A stretch of 64,000 bases of DNA from the NCBI RefSeq assembly GCF_004799345.1, contig NZ_SSMC01000003.1, positions 620,001-684,000 of the forward strand, written 5' to 3'. Every line of letters starts with the position of its first letter. The stretch's first letter is position 1. The stretch comes from Robertkochia marina. Lineage in GTDB: Bacteria; Bacteroidota; Bacteroidia; Flavobacteriales; Flavobacteriaceae. Of this stretch, positions 35,092-44,318 are shown in pieces. The position numbers and the translations under genes were made by a program. The notes under the pieces are model-generated. The model was not told where the DNA came from, ran no database searches, and saw only the letters and a program-made list of their open reading frames with translations.

Positions 35092-36213
35092 TTATTTTGG
35101 AAGTATTGTTTCATAAGTGTTCATTGTTTCAAAATAAAGAGCAATGTATTTATCTACCATTAAACTTAAATCATAATTTTTCGATTTTTTCAAACCTGAT
35201 TGTATCATGTTATTTCTTGTAACATTTGAATTGGATATTTCCACAATTATATTTTTTAACTCGGCATGATCTTTTTTTTCAAAAGTTTCACCGGCATCCC
35301 TCAATAATTCAATTAGACCACCAACTCGGGTACCTATAAAAGGGATGCCGGCTGCCATACTCTCGATTGCTACCAAGCCAAATCCTTCCCAGTCTGTAGA
35401 CAAGATGGAAATATGGGCTGTTTTCAATAGTTTAGGAACGTCATTTCTGTTGCCAAGGAAATAAACTTGTTGATTCAAATTCATTTTGGTTGCTAAATCC
35501 TTGTACTCTTTTTTTGTTTTTCCATCACCTACTAATAACAAGATGTATTTTTTGGGGAGCTCCCGCATAACTTTTAAAAGGGTAAGATGATCTTTTGGTT
35601 CTCGAAAGGCGGATATTTGTATTAAAAGGATATTATCTTCAGAGATGGTAATTCCAAAACTTAGTAGGTCACTATAATTGTATTTTACCGCTGTTTGGAA
35701 TGCAAGAAGGTTAATTCCATTATAAATTAACTTCAAATTATTAGAGTTTCTAAGGTGTTGAGTAAGCCCTTTATATACTTCATTCGTAATACATATGATA
35801 TTATCATAATGAGTATAAATCCATTTGTCAATTTGCGCTAAAATTTTGTTTTCTGTTCGTTTGTTTTTTGTGCTATGTTCAGTAATTATGATCTTGATAG
35901 ATAGGTTTCCAATTATTTTAGCAATTACCACAAAGTATTGTGAGGGAAATAAATGAGCATGCACAATGTCAAATTTGCCCAAAATTTTCACCAGTTTGAA
36001 AATTAATTTAGGATTGTATATAGAACCTTTGGTGAGGAAAATAATATTGTCAAAACCTGAATCACGTAATTTTTTTAGAAATAAAGACTCTCTATTACAG
36101 AGTAGAATTAAAGTAACATCAATTCCTTTTCGTTTTAGTTCTTGTAAAGTGTCGATTAGAAGCCTTTCTGCCCCTCCTATATCTAAGCTGTTTATGACAT
36201 GAACAATTTTCAT
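35092..36213 (-). CDS. Glycosyltransferase family 4, last gene of the operon
   Basis: A 373-residue GT4. MKIVHVINSLDIGGAERLLI is the typical N-terminal acceptor/nucleotide loop; FDIVHAHLFPSQYFV near residue 82 and DWEGFGLVAIESMAAGIPF near 275 (E-x7-E intact) complete the fold. I chose the ATG at 36213 rather than a longer frame from 36267, because it overlaps the stop of the upstream GT2 as ATGA, a sign of coupled translation. It is the last gene of the 12-gene minus-strand polysaccharide operon. The sugar specificity is not readable. Confidence 0.91.
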   Translation of the reverse strand: MKIVHVINSLDIGGAERLLIDTLQELKRKGIDVTLILLCNRESLFLKKLRDSGFDNIIFLTKGSIYNPKLIFKLVKILGKFDIVHAHLFPSQYFVVIAKIIGNLSIKIIITEHSTKNKRTENKILAQIDKWIYTHYDNIICITNEVYKGLTQHLRNSNNLKLIYNGINLLAFQTAVKYNYSDLLSFGITISEDNILLIQISAFREPKDHLTLLKVMRELPKKYILLLVGDGKTKKEYKDLATKMNLNQQVYFLGNRNDVPKLLKTAHISILSTDWEGFGLVAIESMAAGIPFIGTRVGGLIELLRDAGETFEKKDHAELKNIIVEISNSNVTRNNMIQSGLKKSKNYDLSLMVDKYIALYFETMNTYETILPK

Positions 36214-37118
36214 AATTTTGAACGAAGTCTTACATATCCATAAAGGAGAATACCTAACGGAAGGCAAATTATGACCCCTAAGATATTTTCTACCTTTTTT
36301 AAATAAAAAGTATTCTTTAAAATAAGAGCGCTAGATATTAAATGCGTAATATCCATGAATTTTCGTTTTATGGAATTGCTATGCCTTAACCTATTAATTC
36401 TTGCAAAAGAAAATCCGTTGGGATTATTTCTGTATTGCTTTATGATGTTTTTCGTTGACCCATCGTCCATGTAGTTGACAATACAATAAATTTCATTGGA
36501 TGTTTTGAGCAGGTAGTCTTGGTCGATGAGCAGATATTTATAATCCAAGGGAACAAAACTTTCATTTTCAAAAACAGGGTACTCCGGATAGGCTTTAATA
36601 ACGTCTGTTCGGTAGATTAATTTTTTATCTCCTTTAACATTGTACTTCTCATACAAATCTTGCAGAGAACTTTTTTTAATCTCCTTTGGAATTTTGGTGC
36701 CGACAATTTCACCGTTTGGAAAGGCATCTAAACCTATAATGCCCGCATAGTTGTCTTCCAAAAGCTTAGTTTGACAATAAATCTTTTGAACTGCGTTTTC
36801 TGCGAGATAGTCATCACTGTCAATGCAAACGTTAAAAGGAGTGAATATGTTTTTATAAGCAGTATTATGCGCTCCGTGCATACCTTGATTCTTTTGATGG
36901 ATATATTCAATTTTAATGATATTATCTTGCTGCCATTTAAGTACAATTTCTCTGGTATTATCATTAGATCCATCATCAATAATTAACCAAATAAAATTTT
37001 TCAAATCTTGTTTCAAAAGACTTTTATAAAGCTCGGGAAGACAATAAGCCCTATTATAGGTAGGGGTGAAAATTGTTAAAAAGTAGGCGCCAGGTGAGAA
37101 GTTAGATGTAATAGACAT
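36210..37118 (-). CDS. Glycosyltransferase family 2
   Basis: A 302-residue GT2 with FLTIFTPTYNRAYCLPELYK at the start, WLIIDDGSNDNTREIV near residue 43 and FNVCIDSDDYLAE near 92, holding the metal-binding DSDD. This subgroup (GT2 with a TPTYNR start) often adds internal hexoses in O-antigen or capsule loci. A hydrophobic C-terminal segment (residues 280-297) may anchor it to the membrane. It overlaps its upstream neighbour by 17 bp and its downstream neighbour by 4 bp, so it is clearly within the operon. Confidence 0.9.
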   Translation of the reverse strand: MSITSNFSPGAYFLTIFTPTYNRAYCLPELYKSLLKQDLKNFIWLIIDDGSNDNTREIVLKWQQDNIIKIEYIHQKNQGMHGAHNTAYKNIFTPFNVCIDSDDYLAENAVQKIYCQTKLLEDNYAGIIGLDAFPNGEIVGTKIPKEIKKSSLQDLYEKYNVKGDKKLIYRTDVIKAYPEYPVFENESFVPLDYKYLLIDQDYLLKTSNEIYCIVNYMDDGSTKNIIKQYRNNPNGFSFARINRLRHSNSIKRKFMDITHLISSALILKNTFYLKKVENILGVIICLPLGILLYGYVRLRSKL

Positions 37119-38187
37119 AATTCATAAGATAAGTGAATAGAAAATAGCTTGAAATCACCCTGCTTAACCTTATATGTTGAGAATGGATTTTATCCATTTT
37201 TAAAAAAGGATAAATGATGACTAATCCCATCATAAACCAGGATAAGTATGCAAAACGATTAGAAAAACTTGCACGGATGACTAATATCCAAAAGGCATTA
37301 GTTAACAAATAGATATTTAAAAGAATGTGATAAAATTGATCGGTATAATTTTTTCTAAACACAAAATAATAACCTACAAATACGGGAGCCATACTATATA
37401 ACAAGAAATCAAATCTGAACCCCGTAGACTTAAAGGAGTTGTTAAATTCTTCCGAAGTTAAATAATCGCCAAGGCGCTCTCCTCCGAAACCCAGGCTGGC
37501 AAATAAATTTTCCCAAAAACCTCCCAAGATCAGCGATAGTGGGATGCTGAGAAACCAAATCATAAAATACAATTTAGTGTTAGGTTTAAATAAAACGATA
37601 AAATAAGCTAAAATTGGAAGTAATATTGATTGATGTATAAGCGCAGCGGCAAGAGAGAGTATAACTAAAGTTGGTTTAGACTTCTGAAAAGATAAGGCAA
37701 GAAGGAAGAAGGAAGTTGCAATACCATTTCTAATTCCGTTGGTTCCGTAGGTCCAAAAAGAAAATGAGACAATTAGAATTACGAACGCATATACCCAATG
37801 ATTTTGAAATAATTTGATGGAAATGATTAGCAATGGTACTGTATAGAAAAGTGAACAGAGGAAAAAGAATAATTCTACTGAAATAGTCTGGCTAGAGATG
37901 TAAAGAAACCATTCAAACAGATAATCATGAGATGGCATGAATGGCATTCCGTTAGCATAATTTGTAAAGTGTCGGCTATAAGTTACCATATCTCCAAAGT
38001 GCCAACTAATGGGTCTAAAGCCCATAAAAAGAATGACAAATGAAAATAACAGAATTCCGAAAACAGTTAAATAGGTTGAGTTTTTATTGTTATGAAGACT
38101 TAAGGTAAATGCGTGCAGGTTTATGATTAACACTATGACCAAACATACATTTATATAGAAATTAAAATATTGGGAAGGGTCTAGCAT
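37102..38187 (-). CDS. EpsG/Wzy-like polysaccharide polymerase
   Basis: A 361-residue membrane protein with about ten hydrophobic segments. FMGFRPISWHFGDMVTYSRHF near residues 55-75 and FEWFLYISSQTI near 90 match the EpsG family (PF14897), whose members act as repeat-unit polymerases. The FWTYGTNGIRNGIATSFFLLA stretch near 147 is the conserved loop with a G-x-RNG-like motif typical of EpsG. It is the only polymerase candidate in the locus and is placed among glycosyltransferases, with the flippase three genes upstream. I therefore take it as Wzy in function, although the sequence is too variable for a firm family link. Confidence 0.85.
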   Translation of the reverse strand: MLDPSQYFNFYINVCLVIVLIINLHAFTLSLHNNKNSTYLTVFGILLFSFVILFMGFRPISWHFGDMVTYSRHFTNYANGMPFMPSHDYLFEWFLYISSQTISVELFFFLCSLFYTVPLLIISIKLFQNHWVYAFVILIVSFSFWTYGTNGIRNGIATSFFLLALSFQKSKPTLVILSLAAALIHQSILLPILAYFIVLFKPNTKLYFMIWFLSIPLSLILGGFWENLFASLGFGGERLGDYLTSEEFNNSFKSTGFRFDFLLYSMAPVFVGYYFVFRKNYTDQFYHILLNIYLLTNAFWILVIRASFSNRFAYLSWFMMGLVIIYPFLKMDKIHSQHIRLSRVISSYFLFTYLMNYVYYI

Positions 38188-38193
38188 AAGGTA

Positions 38194-39453
38194 CTATTTA
38201 AAATAAGAGTTCAGAACACTGTCGATCTCGAACTTTTTCAATAAATCATCTTGATTTTGAAGCAATTGATTTTTGTATTTTGAATTATCGTTTAATATAT
38301 CCTGCAGACCATTCATATAAGCAACTTCAGCTTTATCAAGAGATTTAGGCATTTCTCCCCAGGTTTTGTCTATTGGGTTGAATTCTTCAAGTTTCGGAGC
38401 AATTAACCCGGCCGAAGTATTAATAACCTGGTTATGGCTATTATGAGAATCTTTTCCCAAACTCATTATTTCCTCAATACCGGAAGTGCAATTTGTGCAA
38501 ATCGTAGGGATGCTTAGAGCTATAGCCTCTACTATGACATTCGGGGTGCCTTCGTAATAGGAGCTTAAAGCGAGCACACTTGCCCTATTGAGATATTTAT
38601 AAGGGTTTTCTTTGGCACCCAAAAAATGAACTTGTTCTGCAATTTTAAACTGTACAATCTGGTTGTTTAGAATTTGCTTAATCTTAGGATCTCCGTCACC
38701 AATGAAAATCAGGTTGTACTTTTGGTCATGTGTCTTATTTAATTGGTTAAAAATTGATATAAGATGCCATGGGGCCTTTTGATAAGTTATTCTACCAACA
38801 AAAATGATTACCGGTTTACTAAATAATGCGCTTTCATAGTTGTTGTCTAATTTTTCTACAGATAATTTTCGAATATTCTCAATATTATGAGGGTTGTAAA
38901 TTACTTCGATATTAGAGAAGGGATAATGGCAATTATTTATTAAGTCATTTTGGATATGTTTGCTAATTGCGACTACTTTTCTGAAGTTTTGATAAGAATT
39001 TTTGTACGCTCTCTTGAATAACCAATTGAATACTGATTTATTTTTGAATTCGATACTTTTAACACCGTGTAAGGATGCTATTTTAATTTCTTTGGTTCCG
39101 GATATGGAACTAAAGAAATTTGAAAAATCTCCAAAGGAGATAGAATGTGTGATCTTCTTTTTTTTTATAATTTCATTCAGTCTGGAAGGAATATCCTTAT
39201 AGAAAAATATTCTTTTTAGAAAGTTAAGTTCTCCAAGGTCTTCCAGTGAAAGGTAAATTTCATCATCTCCAAATTGGATCAGATCATTTTGTTTTTTAAT
39301 GATCTTCAGACCATATACTGCATAATTCATTGTTTTTAACCTGCTATAGAAAGAATAGGCTATTCTTTCCATGCCGCCGATTCCACCGTATGGGATTATG
39401 AGTAAGATTCGCTTGGTTGGGTTCTCAATAGTTTTATATACAGCCGATTCCAT
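38194..39453 (-). CDS. Glycosyltransferase family 4
   Basis: A 419-residue GT4 with ILLIIPYGGIGGMERIAYSF near residue 16, KPVIIFVGRITYQKAPWHLI near 210 and YYEGTPNVIVEAIALSIP near 300 with both glutamates of E-x7-E. It is slightly longer than its neighbours because of a C-terminal extension after residue 345 (SHNSHNQVINTSAGLIAPKL). Its start overlaps the previous gene by 58 bp, the largest overlap in this operon; there is no good later ATG before the conserved region, so I keep it. An A9 run (T9 at 39158-39166 on the plus strand) lies inside the coding region. Confidence 0.89.
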   Translation of the reverse strand: MESAVYKTIENPTKRILLIIPYGGIGGMERIAYSFYSRLKTMNYAVYGLKIIKKQNDLIQFGDDEIYLSLEDLGELNFLKRIFFYKDIPSRLNEIIKKKKITHSISFGDFSNFFSSISGTKEIKIASLHGVKSIEFKNKSVFNWLFKRAYKNSYQNFRKVVAISKHIQNDLINNCHYPFSNIEVIYNPHNIENIRKLSVEKLDNNYESALFSKPVIIFVGRITYQKAPWHLISIFNQLNKTHDQKYNLIFIGDGDPKIKQILNNQIVQFKIAEQVHFLGAKENPYKYLNRASVLALSSYYEGTPNVIVEAIALSIPTICTNCTSGIEEIMSLGKDSHNSHNQVINTSAGLIAPKLEEFNPIDKTWGEMPKSLDKAEVAYMNGLQDILNDNSKYKNQLLQNQDDLLKKFEIDSVLNSYFK

Positions 39454-40520
39454 TGTTCGTTGATCTGGTCTGGTAAGTAATTTAATGAATTTTGCCGCGC
39501 TTTTTCCGACATTTTTAATCTGATCTCATTGTTTTCGATTAATAATTTAGTTTTATCGACATAACTTTGAATGTCATTTAACTTGATTAGAAAACCATTT
39601 TCCCCATGTGAAATAATATCAGCCGGTCCGGAAGGACAGTCAAAAGCAATACAGGGCAGACCACAAGCCATAGCTTCTATGAGTACAATCCCGAATCCCT
39701 CCGACCTTGAAGTGGACAGTAGGATAGAGCTTTCTAAATATTTGGCCCAAATATTTTTGACAGCTCCGTGAAAATAAATTTTGCTTAATTTTTTTCTCTT
39801 GACCAACCTGGGATACGTCAACTGTGGGTCCATATCTCCATACACATGTAATTCCCAATCGGGAAAAGATGGTTGTACCTGCTGCCAGATATTTATTAAC
39901 ATATCATACCCTTTATTAGGACTATGAGCCCCGACAACAATAATTCTTTTGTTTTCTTGACTACTCACACCCTTAGGAAGTTGACTTATGGGGTTTGGAA
40001 TGACTAAGGTATTCTTGACCGACCATTCTTTACTGTTTCCTTCTGTGAGAACAATGAATATATCGAATTTACTTGCAAGCCATGCATAAACGACATCCCC
40101 TAACTTCTTAAACCCAGGGTTCTGAAATGGTAGGTTCAGGGCCTTACTTGCATGGCGTTCATAAATTATTTTACCCTCATGCTGTATAAATAATGGAAAT
40201 AATAATCCTTTTAGTCCGTCATCACATACAGTTATAATATCGGGTTGTATTTTTTTGATGATTCTATTGATCTCTCTAAAGTAGGCAGCATAACTATAAA
40301 TATTAAAACTCTTAATAAGAAGATTGTGCCTGATAATATTGGGGTGGAAGGTAAAGAAAGGAGAAAGATTTTCGTCGTCGTTTAAGGTGATGATATGTAT
40401 TAAATAGGAATTGTTGTCAAGTAGCCATTTCGTTTTTTCTGCAAGGATTCTTTCCAGTCCACCGGAACCGGATATCTGGTTGGTTACATACAATAATTTG
40501 GTGGATGCTAGATCTTCCAT
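39396..40520 (-). CDS. Glycosyltransferase family 4
   Basis: A 374-residue GT4. The N-terminal loop LLYVTNQISGSGGLERILAE and the donor site SRSEGFGIVLIEAMACGLP near residue 275, with E-x7-E, are clear, and DCPSGPADIISHGENGFLI follows. This DCPSGP subgroup is frequent in capsule loci of Bacteroidota (often annotated as N-acetylgalactosamine or galactosyl transferases), but the donor cannot be deduced. It overlaps the flippase gene by 13 bp and the next GT4 by 58 bp. Confidence 0.9.
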   Translation of the reverse strand: MEDLASTKLLYVTNQISGSGGLERILAEKTKWLLDNNSYLIHIITLNDDENLSPFFTFHPNIIRHNLLIKSFNIYSYAAYFREINRIIKKIQPDIITVCDDGLKGLLFPLFIQHEGKIIYERHASKALNLPFQNPGFKKLGDVVYAWLASKFDIFIVLTEGNSKEWSVKNTLVIPNPISQLPKGVSSQENKRIIVVGAHSPNKGYDMLINIWQQVQPSFPDWELHVYGDMDPQLTYPRLVKRKKLSKIYFHGAVKNIWAKYLESSILLSTSRSEGFGIVLIEAMACGLPCIAFDCPSGPADIISHGENGFLIKLNDIQSYVDKTKLLIENNEIRLKMSEKARQNSLNYLPDQINEQWNRLYIKLLRTQPSESYS

Positions 40521-42079
40521 ATATGCTGTTTTAATTGCTGAATGGCATTACCGGCCATATTTTTATTGTCCTTAAACTCGGGTTTATTTTTGAATATCAA
40601 ATAGAACACTCCGTTAATAATGAAAATACATACGATTATTTTTATGAAGATGTTCAATAGAGGAGGGAAATGTAAAGATGAGGAAATAGGATATATGATT
40701 ATAGCTGAGATAAAAATAGCTGTTAGATATAATCCAAATTTTTTCAAATACACAATCGGTGACTGGTTCATGCCCAGTGATAATACAATATAAGGGTCAT
40801 ACCAAAAATTGGTGACAATTCGGGCAATGGCCGTAGCCAGTAATATGCCAAAAAGCCCCAAATAGTTACCTAGAATAAAAGATAGGATGAGATTGATAAT
40901 GGCAGTAACAATCACCAACCATTTACCATATCTGAAAAATCCGTAGGTAGACTTAAAGGTCCATATGGCACTTTGCATGCCAACCATAAAGAAATTAACA
41001 CCAATCATAATGATTACCGAAGTGTTTAACACGTAATCCTCTCCGATCCATAACACTATAAAGTCATTGACAAGGAAAACAAAACACAGCACGAAGAAGC
41101 CGTAAATCCAAAAATTCAGGAAATTAATAACATTAAAAACGGAAAACTGCTTGGCTTTACTCTCTTTTATATTGAGCTGGGCAATACTGGACGACATATT
41201 ACTGAAAATCTGGGTAATAATAGAGTTTGACAAGCCAATAATGAGTAGGTAGTTAGACATGATTCCCACAAGCCCGAGGCCGGCGAAATAATTAATGAAC
41301 AGGTTGTCTGTATTGTTAACGGCAATACCAGAAACCTTAATCAGAAATGTTGCCTTGGTGTTGGTTATGATTTCTTTTCTTATACTTGACTCAACGTTTG
41401 AGGGTCTGTTAGTTTTGAGAAAAGGGTAGTATTTATCGGTGATTCGGGAAATGGAGAGGTTAGACAGTAATTGAAAGATTAGTTGGGTAAGAAGGTAGCC
41501 TATAAAGCTCTTAAAAGTTATGAGAACAATTATCTGGGTGATACTCTGTAGCAGGTAAAATACCAAATAATTCAAAGAAACGGCATAGTTCCTCTGGTCT
41601 GCATTCAGTAAGGATACTTTATGTGTGAAAAAATAACTGGAAGCTGTATTGAACAGAAAAAAAAGGTATAAAAGGCTGAGACTCTCAGTTACTGATTCAG
41701 GTTTTTGCGGAATGATCTGATCAAGAAAGGGAATGAGGGCTAAGCCTAGAACAAATACTGCTAACCCAATAATACGATATATTTTTCGGTAGAGTCGTAA
41801 AATACCGGTAATTACCGCTTCCTCCTTATTGGCTAAGGGTTTGTAAAGAGAATACATAAAAGCAGATCCTACCCCAAGTTCTGCAAGGCTTAATAATGAA
41901 AGAATACTGCCATATAAACCGTTTATACCAAGATATTCAATGGCCAGATAATTGATAAAAACCGTTCGGCTTACAAATCCCATACCGGCCTGAAGGCCCT
42001 GGGAAAGTAAACCTCCTCCCATATTCTTTAAGGAGTTCATACTCCTGGAGGCAGTATTCAGACCAGACTCTCTGAACAT
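40508..42079 (-). CDS. Wzx-type oligosaccharide flippase
   Basis: A 523-residue membrane protein with about 12-14 hydrophobic segments, of the MOP/MATE-like polysaccharide transporter family. QAGMGFVSRTVFINYLAIEY near residues 30-50 and YGSILSLLSLAELGVGSAFMYSLYKPLANKE directly after it (split here by a GINGL turn) are typical of the Bacteroidota/Firmicutes branch. It should move the undecaprenyl-linked repeat unit across the inner membrane for the EpsG-like polymerase. An alternative start is the ATG at 42040; the longer start overlaps the upstream gene by 22 bp. Confidence 0.9.
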   Translation of the reverse strand: MFRESGLNTASRSMNSLKNMGGGLLSQGLQAGMGFVSRTVFINYLAIEYLGINGLYGSILSLLSLAELGVGSAFMYSLYKPLANKEEAVITGILRLYRKIYRIIGLAVFVLGLALIPFLDQIIPQKPESVTESLSLLYLFFLFNTASSYFFTHKVSLLNADQRNYAVSLNYLVFYLLQSITQIIVLITFKSFIGYLLTQLIFQLLSNLSISRITDKYYPFLKTNRPSNVESSIRKEIITNTKATFLIKVSGIAVNNTDNLFINYFAGLGLVGIMSNYLLIIGLSNSIITQIFSNMSSSIAQLNIKESKAKQFSVFNVINFLNFWIYGFFVLCFVFLVNDFIVLWIGEDYVLNTSVIIMIGVNFFMVGMQSAIWTFKSTYGFFRYGKWLVIVTAIINLILSFILGNYLGLFGILLATAIARIVTNFWYDPYIVLSLGMNQSPIVYLKKFGLYLTAIFISAIIIYPISSSLHFPPLLNIFIKIIVCIFIINGVFYLIFKNKPEFKDNKNMAGNAIQQLKQHIWKI

Positions 42080-43242
42080 TGTCGGATGAATTTGTAATCT
42101 TGAACTAATTGAACGGTCAACCCTTGTGTAAATGGCATAACATCGAAAGTATTGGAATAAATGCCTATACCCTTCGTATCACCCTGGCAATAATCAATCG
42201 CTCCGGTTTTTCTGGTTACTCCCATTAGGCGATTAATGCATTTTTCACTTGCTTCCAGAAATTTTCGGTTCTCCGAAACTTGAAATGCAGCCAGGAATAA
42301 TTTTCCTGCCAGACAAGTAATGGAGGAATCATATCTTGAAGATGCTAAGGGAATCATTGAATTAAACCCTCCATTTTTATTCTGAAAGGGGAGTAGCGTT
42401 TCTGACGTTTTAATTATTACTCCTTTTATGAATGTTATATCATCGAATCTATTATCAGGTAATTCCTTATACATTCCAAGAAGCCCTAAAATATACCATC
42501 CCATCCCACGCCCCCATCCATAGATGCCAAGGGGGACCTTCGTTTGGATATCATAGGCATGTGATACTAAATTTGAACTTTCTAATGAAGCTTCCTGCTG
42601 ATAGGTTCTTAATTGCTTTATGGCCAGATCTATATACTGTGGCTCATTAAAGGTTTTGCCGTAATATACCAGGAACGGACAAATAAACCCAAGAGTATCT
42701 ACAAAGCGCACATCAGGCAGAAAAGACCTATACATGATGGTGCCATCATTACCCATCAATTTCAGGATAAAATTAAGGGTGTCGTCAAAAAGATTTTTGT
42801 ATTCTTCTGGATATTCTAAGTGATAGCTAATGGCATATGCTAACAAAGCCTGATCTACCTGCTCTATTGGTGCTTTCCAGGTTTTTGAGTGAGGATCTAT
42901 TTTTAATGTGAGGTATTGTTGGATATTTTGTGATGATTGTTGGGTTGAGGCCTGGCCCAAAAGAATACCTGCTTCCTGCCAAGACTGAATCACATTACTT
43001 TTGTACCGACCATTTAGCTTGTCTATGGCAATGTGCCTGTTTTGATCTGTTAATTTAACAATTGGAGGATCAAGCAACCATTTGCGATTTATAGTATTAA
43101 TCTTTTCTTCCCAGACTGTCCTTGAGTGCCATCGACCGATACCAATTCTCGAATAAATCTCTCTGAAATAGAAATAAATATCGATTCCAATGATAAAATA
43201 TAGGGTCAAGGTTGTAAGGGCCAAAAGGGTTAATACAATCAT
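42058..43242 (-). CDS. Membrane-anchored GH88/GH105-like hydrolase
   Basis: A 394-residue protein with one N-terminal transmembrane helix (residues 2-24) followed by an (alpha/alpha)6-barrel like GH88/GH105 unsaturated glucuronyl/galacturonyl hydrolases. The FVDTLGFICPFL segment near residue 181 supplies the likely catalytic Asp, and YGWGRGMGWYILGL near 247 is the family's Trp-Gly-Arg-Gly-x-Gly-Trp block. Such enzymes cleave unsaturated uronic acids left by lyases. One inside a biosynthetic operon, fixed to the membrane, suggests quality control or tailoring of the polymer, perhaps with the beta-helix lipoprotein. It is followed by the flippase with a 22-bp overlap. The substrate is inferred. 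Confidence 0.8.
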   Translation of the reverse strand: MIVLTLLALTTLTLYFIIGIDIYFYFREIYSRIGIGRWHSRTVWEEKINTINRKWLLDPPIVKLTDQNRHIAIDKLNGRYKSNVIQSWQEAGILLGQASTQQSSQNIQQYLTLKIDPHSKTWKAPIEQVDQALLAYAISYHLEYPEEYKNLFDDTLNFILKLMGNDGTIMYRSFLPDVRFVDTLGFICPFLVYYGKTFNEPQYIDLAIKQLRTYQQEASLESSNLVSHAYDIQTKVPLGIYGWGRGMGWYILGLLGMYKELPDNRFDDITFIKGVIIKTSETLLPFQNKNGGFNSMIPLASSRYDSSITCLAGKLFLAAFQVSENRKFLEASEKCINRLMGVTRKTGAIDYCQGDTKGIGIYSNTFDVMPFTQGLTVQLVQDYKFIRQCSESLV

Positions 43243-43315
43243 AATTAATCTTTTGTTTTAACAGTATTTCCAATTCTGTTGACAGAAAAATCTTACAATA
43301 TTGCTTTTTAACTAA

Positions 43316-44281
43316 TTATTCGCTCGTGTATTCTGGTTTAATTTTAAGCAATGAATAAAAGATCTCTTTGTCTAAATTTAAATCGAATTTTCGGGCAAAT
43401 AATGCATCTTGAGCTTTCAATTCAATAAGGTCTTCGTTAATAAAGGTTACAGGATGGGGGACATTTGGTCGATTCCAATTGGTATAAGTGAGGGTTTTGT
43501 GAATATTCTCAAACGGAATTAAGGTGCCTACAATACTTTGGAATAAAATTTCTTCGGGGACAAAAGAATATTTTAGGGCTTTTATAACTCCAGGGTTTTG
43601 ATCTAAAAACAACAATATTTTATCAATACATCCATGGGTTAAAGCCCACCATCCCTCACCTCCATAAAACTTTAAATTACGTGGGAATGAGCGTTTAAAA
43701 AATAATTTGTTTAATTGTACGGGAGAATATAAAACAGCTTTAACTAAAGATTTTAAATAATTATCTCGATAAAAGTATATGTCTCTTATAGATGGTATTA
43801 GGGTGTAATCGCGATTGTTTGTATTAGTTCTGTACGCATTAAACCTAACTCTGTTTAATCCTTTAAATTTCCCCCACATTCCTATTTCGTTCGGTAATGG
43901 TATTTGATCAATGAATTCAATATTCTCATGATCATTAAAATACTTTTTTATTTCTACGTTAGTTAATAATGGTAAACACTGACCGCTAAGTAGAATAAAT
44001 CGTCCTTCAATTTTGCATTTTCTTCTTAAGTAATTTAGAGTATCAATTTGCGCTTTGATAAAAGAGTCATCTCCCCATTTAATATTATGCCTCTCTATTC
44101 CATTCAAAAATATTACTCCATTTTTTGGAGAAAGTGTTGAAAGGCTGTTTTTAAATTCGGTGATATCCGAACTTTGATCAATATGAACATAGCAATAGGT
44201 GTCATCCCCATTTAAAGCGCCGATCATAATTTTCAATTGCTCTGGATTCTTATGTGCAAAAATTAGATAGTTTAATCGCAT
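43316..44281 (-). CDS. GT14 core-2/I-branching-type beta-1,6-GlcNAc transferase-like protein
   Basis: A 321-residue protein matching the bacterial GT14 (Branch, PF02485) family: MRLNYLIFAHKNPEQLKIMI at the start, YCYVHIDQSSD near residue 30, then ILLSGQCLPLL near 96 and FYGGEGWWALTHGCIDKILLF near 203, which carries the conserved Gly-x-x-Trp-Trp block. Eukaryotic members add GlcNAc in a beta-1,6 branch; bacterial members occur in capsule loci with undefined sugars. It is placed between the pyruvyltransferase (37-bp gap) and the hydrolase gene (73-bp gap). Confidence 0.88.
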   Translation of the reverse strand: MRLNYLIFAHKNPEQLKIMIGALNGDDTYCYVHIDQSSDITEFKNSLSTLSPKNGVIFLNGIERHNIKWGDDSFIKAQIDTLNYLRRKCKIEGRFILLSGQCLPLLTNVEIKKYFNDHENIEFIDQIPLPNEIGMWGKFKGLNRVRFNAYRTNTNNRDYTLIPSIRDIYFYRDNYLKSLVKAVLYSPVQLNKLFFKRSFPRNLKFYGGEGWWALTHGCIDKILLFLDQNPGVIKALKYSFVPEEILFQSIVGTLIPFENIHKTLTYTNWNRPNVPHPVTFINEDLIELKAQDALFARKFDLNLDKEIFYSLLKIKPEYTSE

Positions 44282-44318
44282 AGTAAGTTTAAATTGAAAA
44301 GGCTTTCTCCTATTAACA

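Noticed and set aside
39158-39166. T9 run as a phase-variation site
   Set aside because: A/T runs of this length are expected by chance in such AT-rich coding DNA, unlike the G10 run.
42040-42079. Moving the flippase start to the later ATG
   Set aside because: Both starts are possible; small overlaps are the rule in this operon, so I kept the longer form and noted the alternative.
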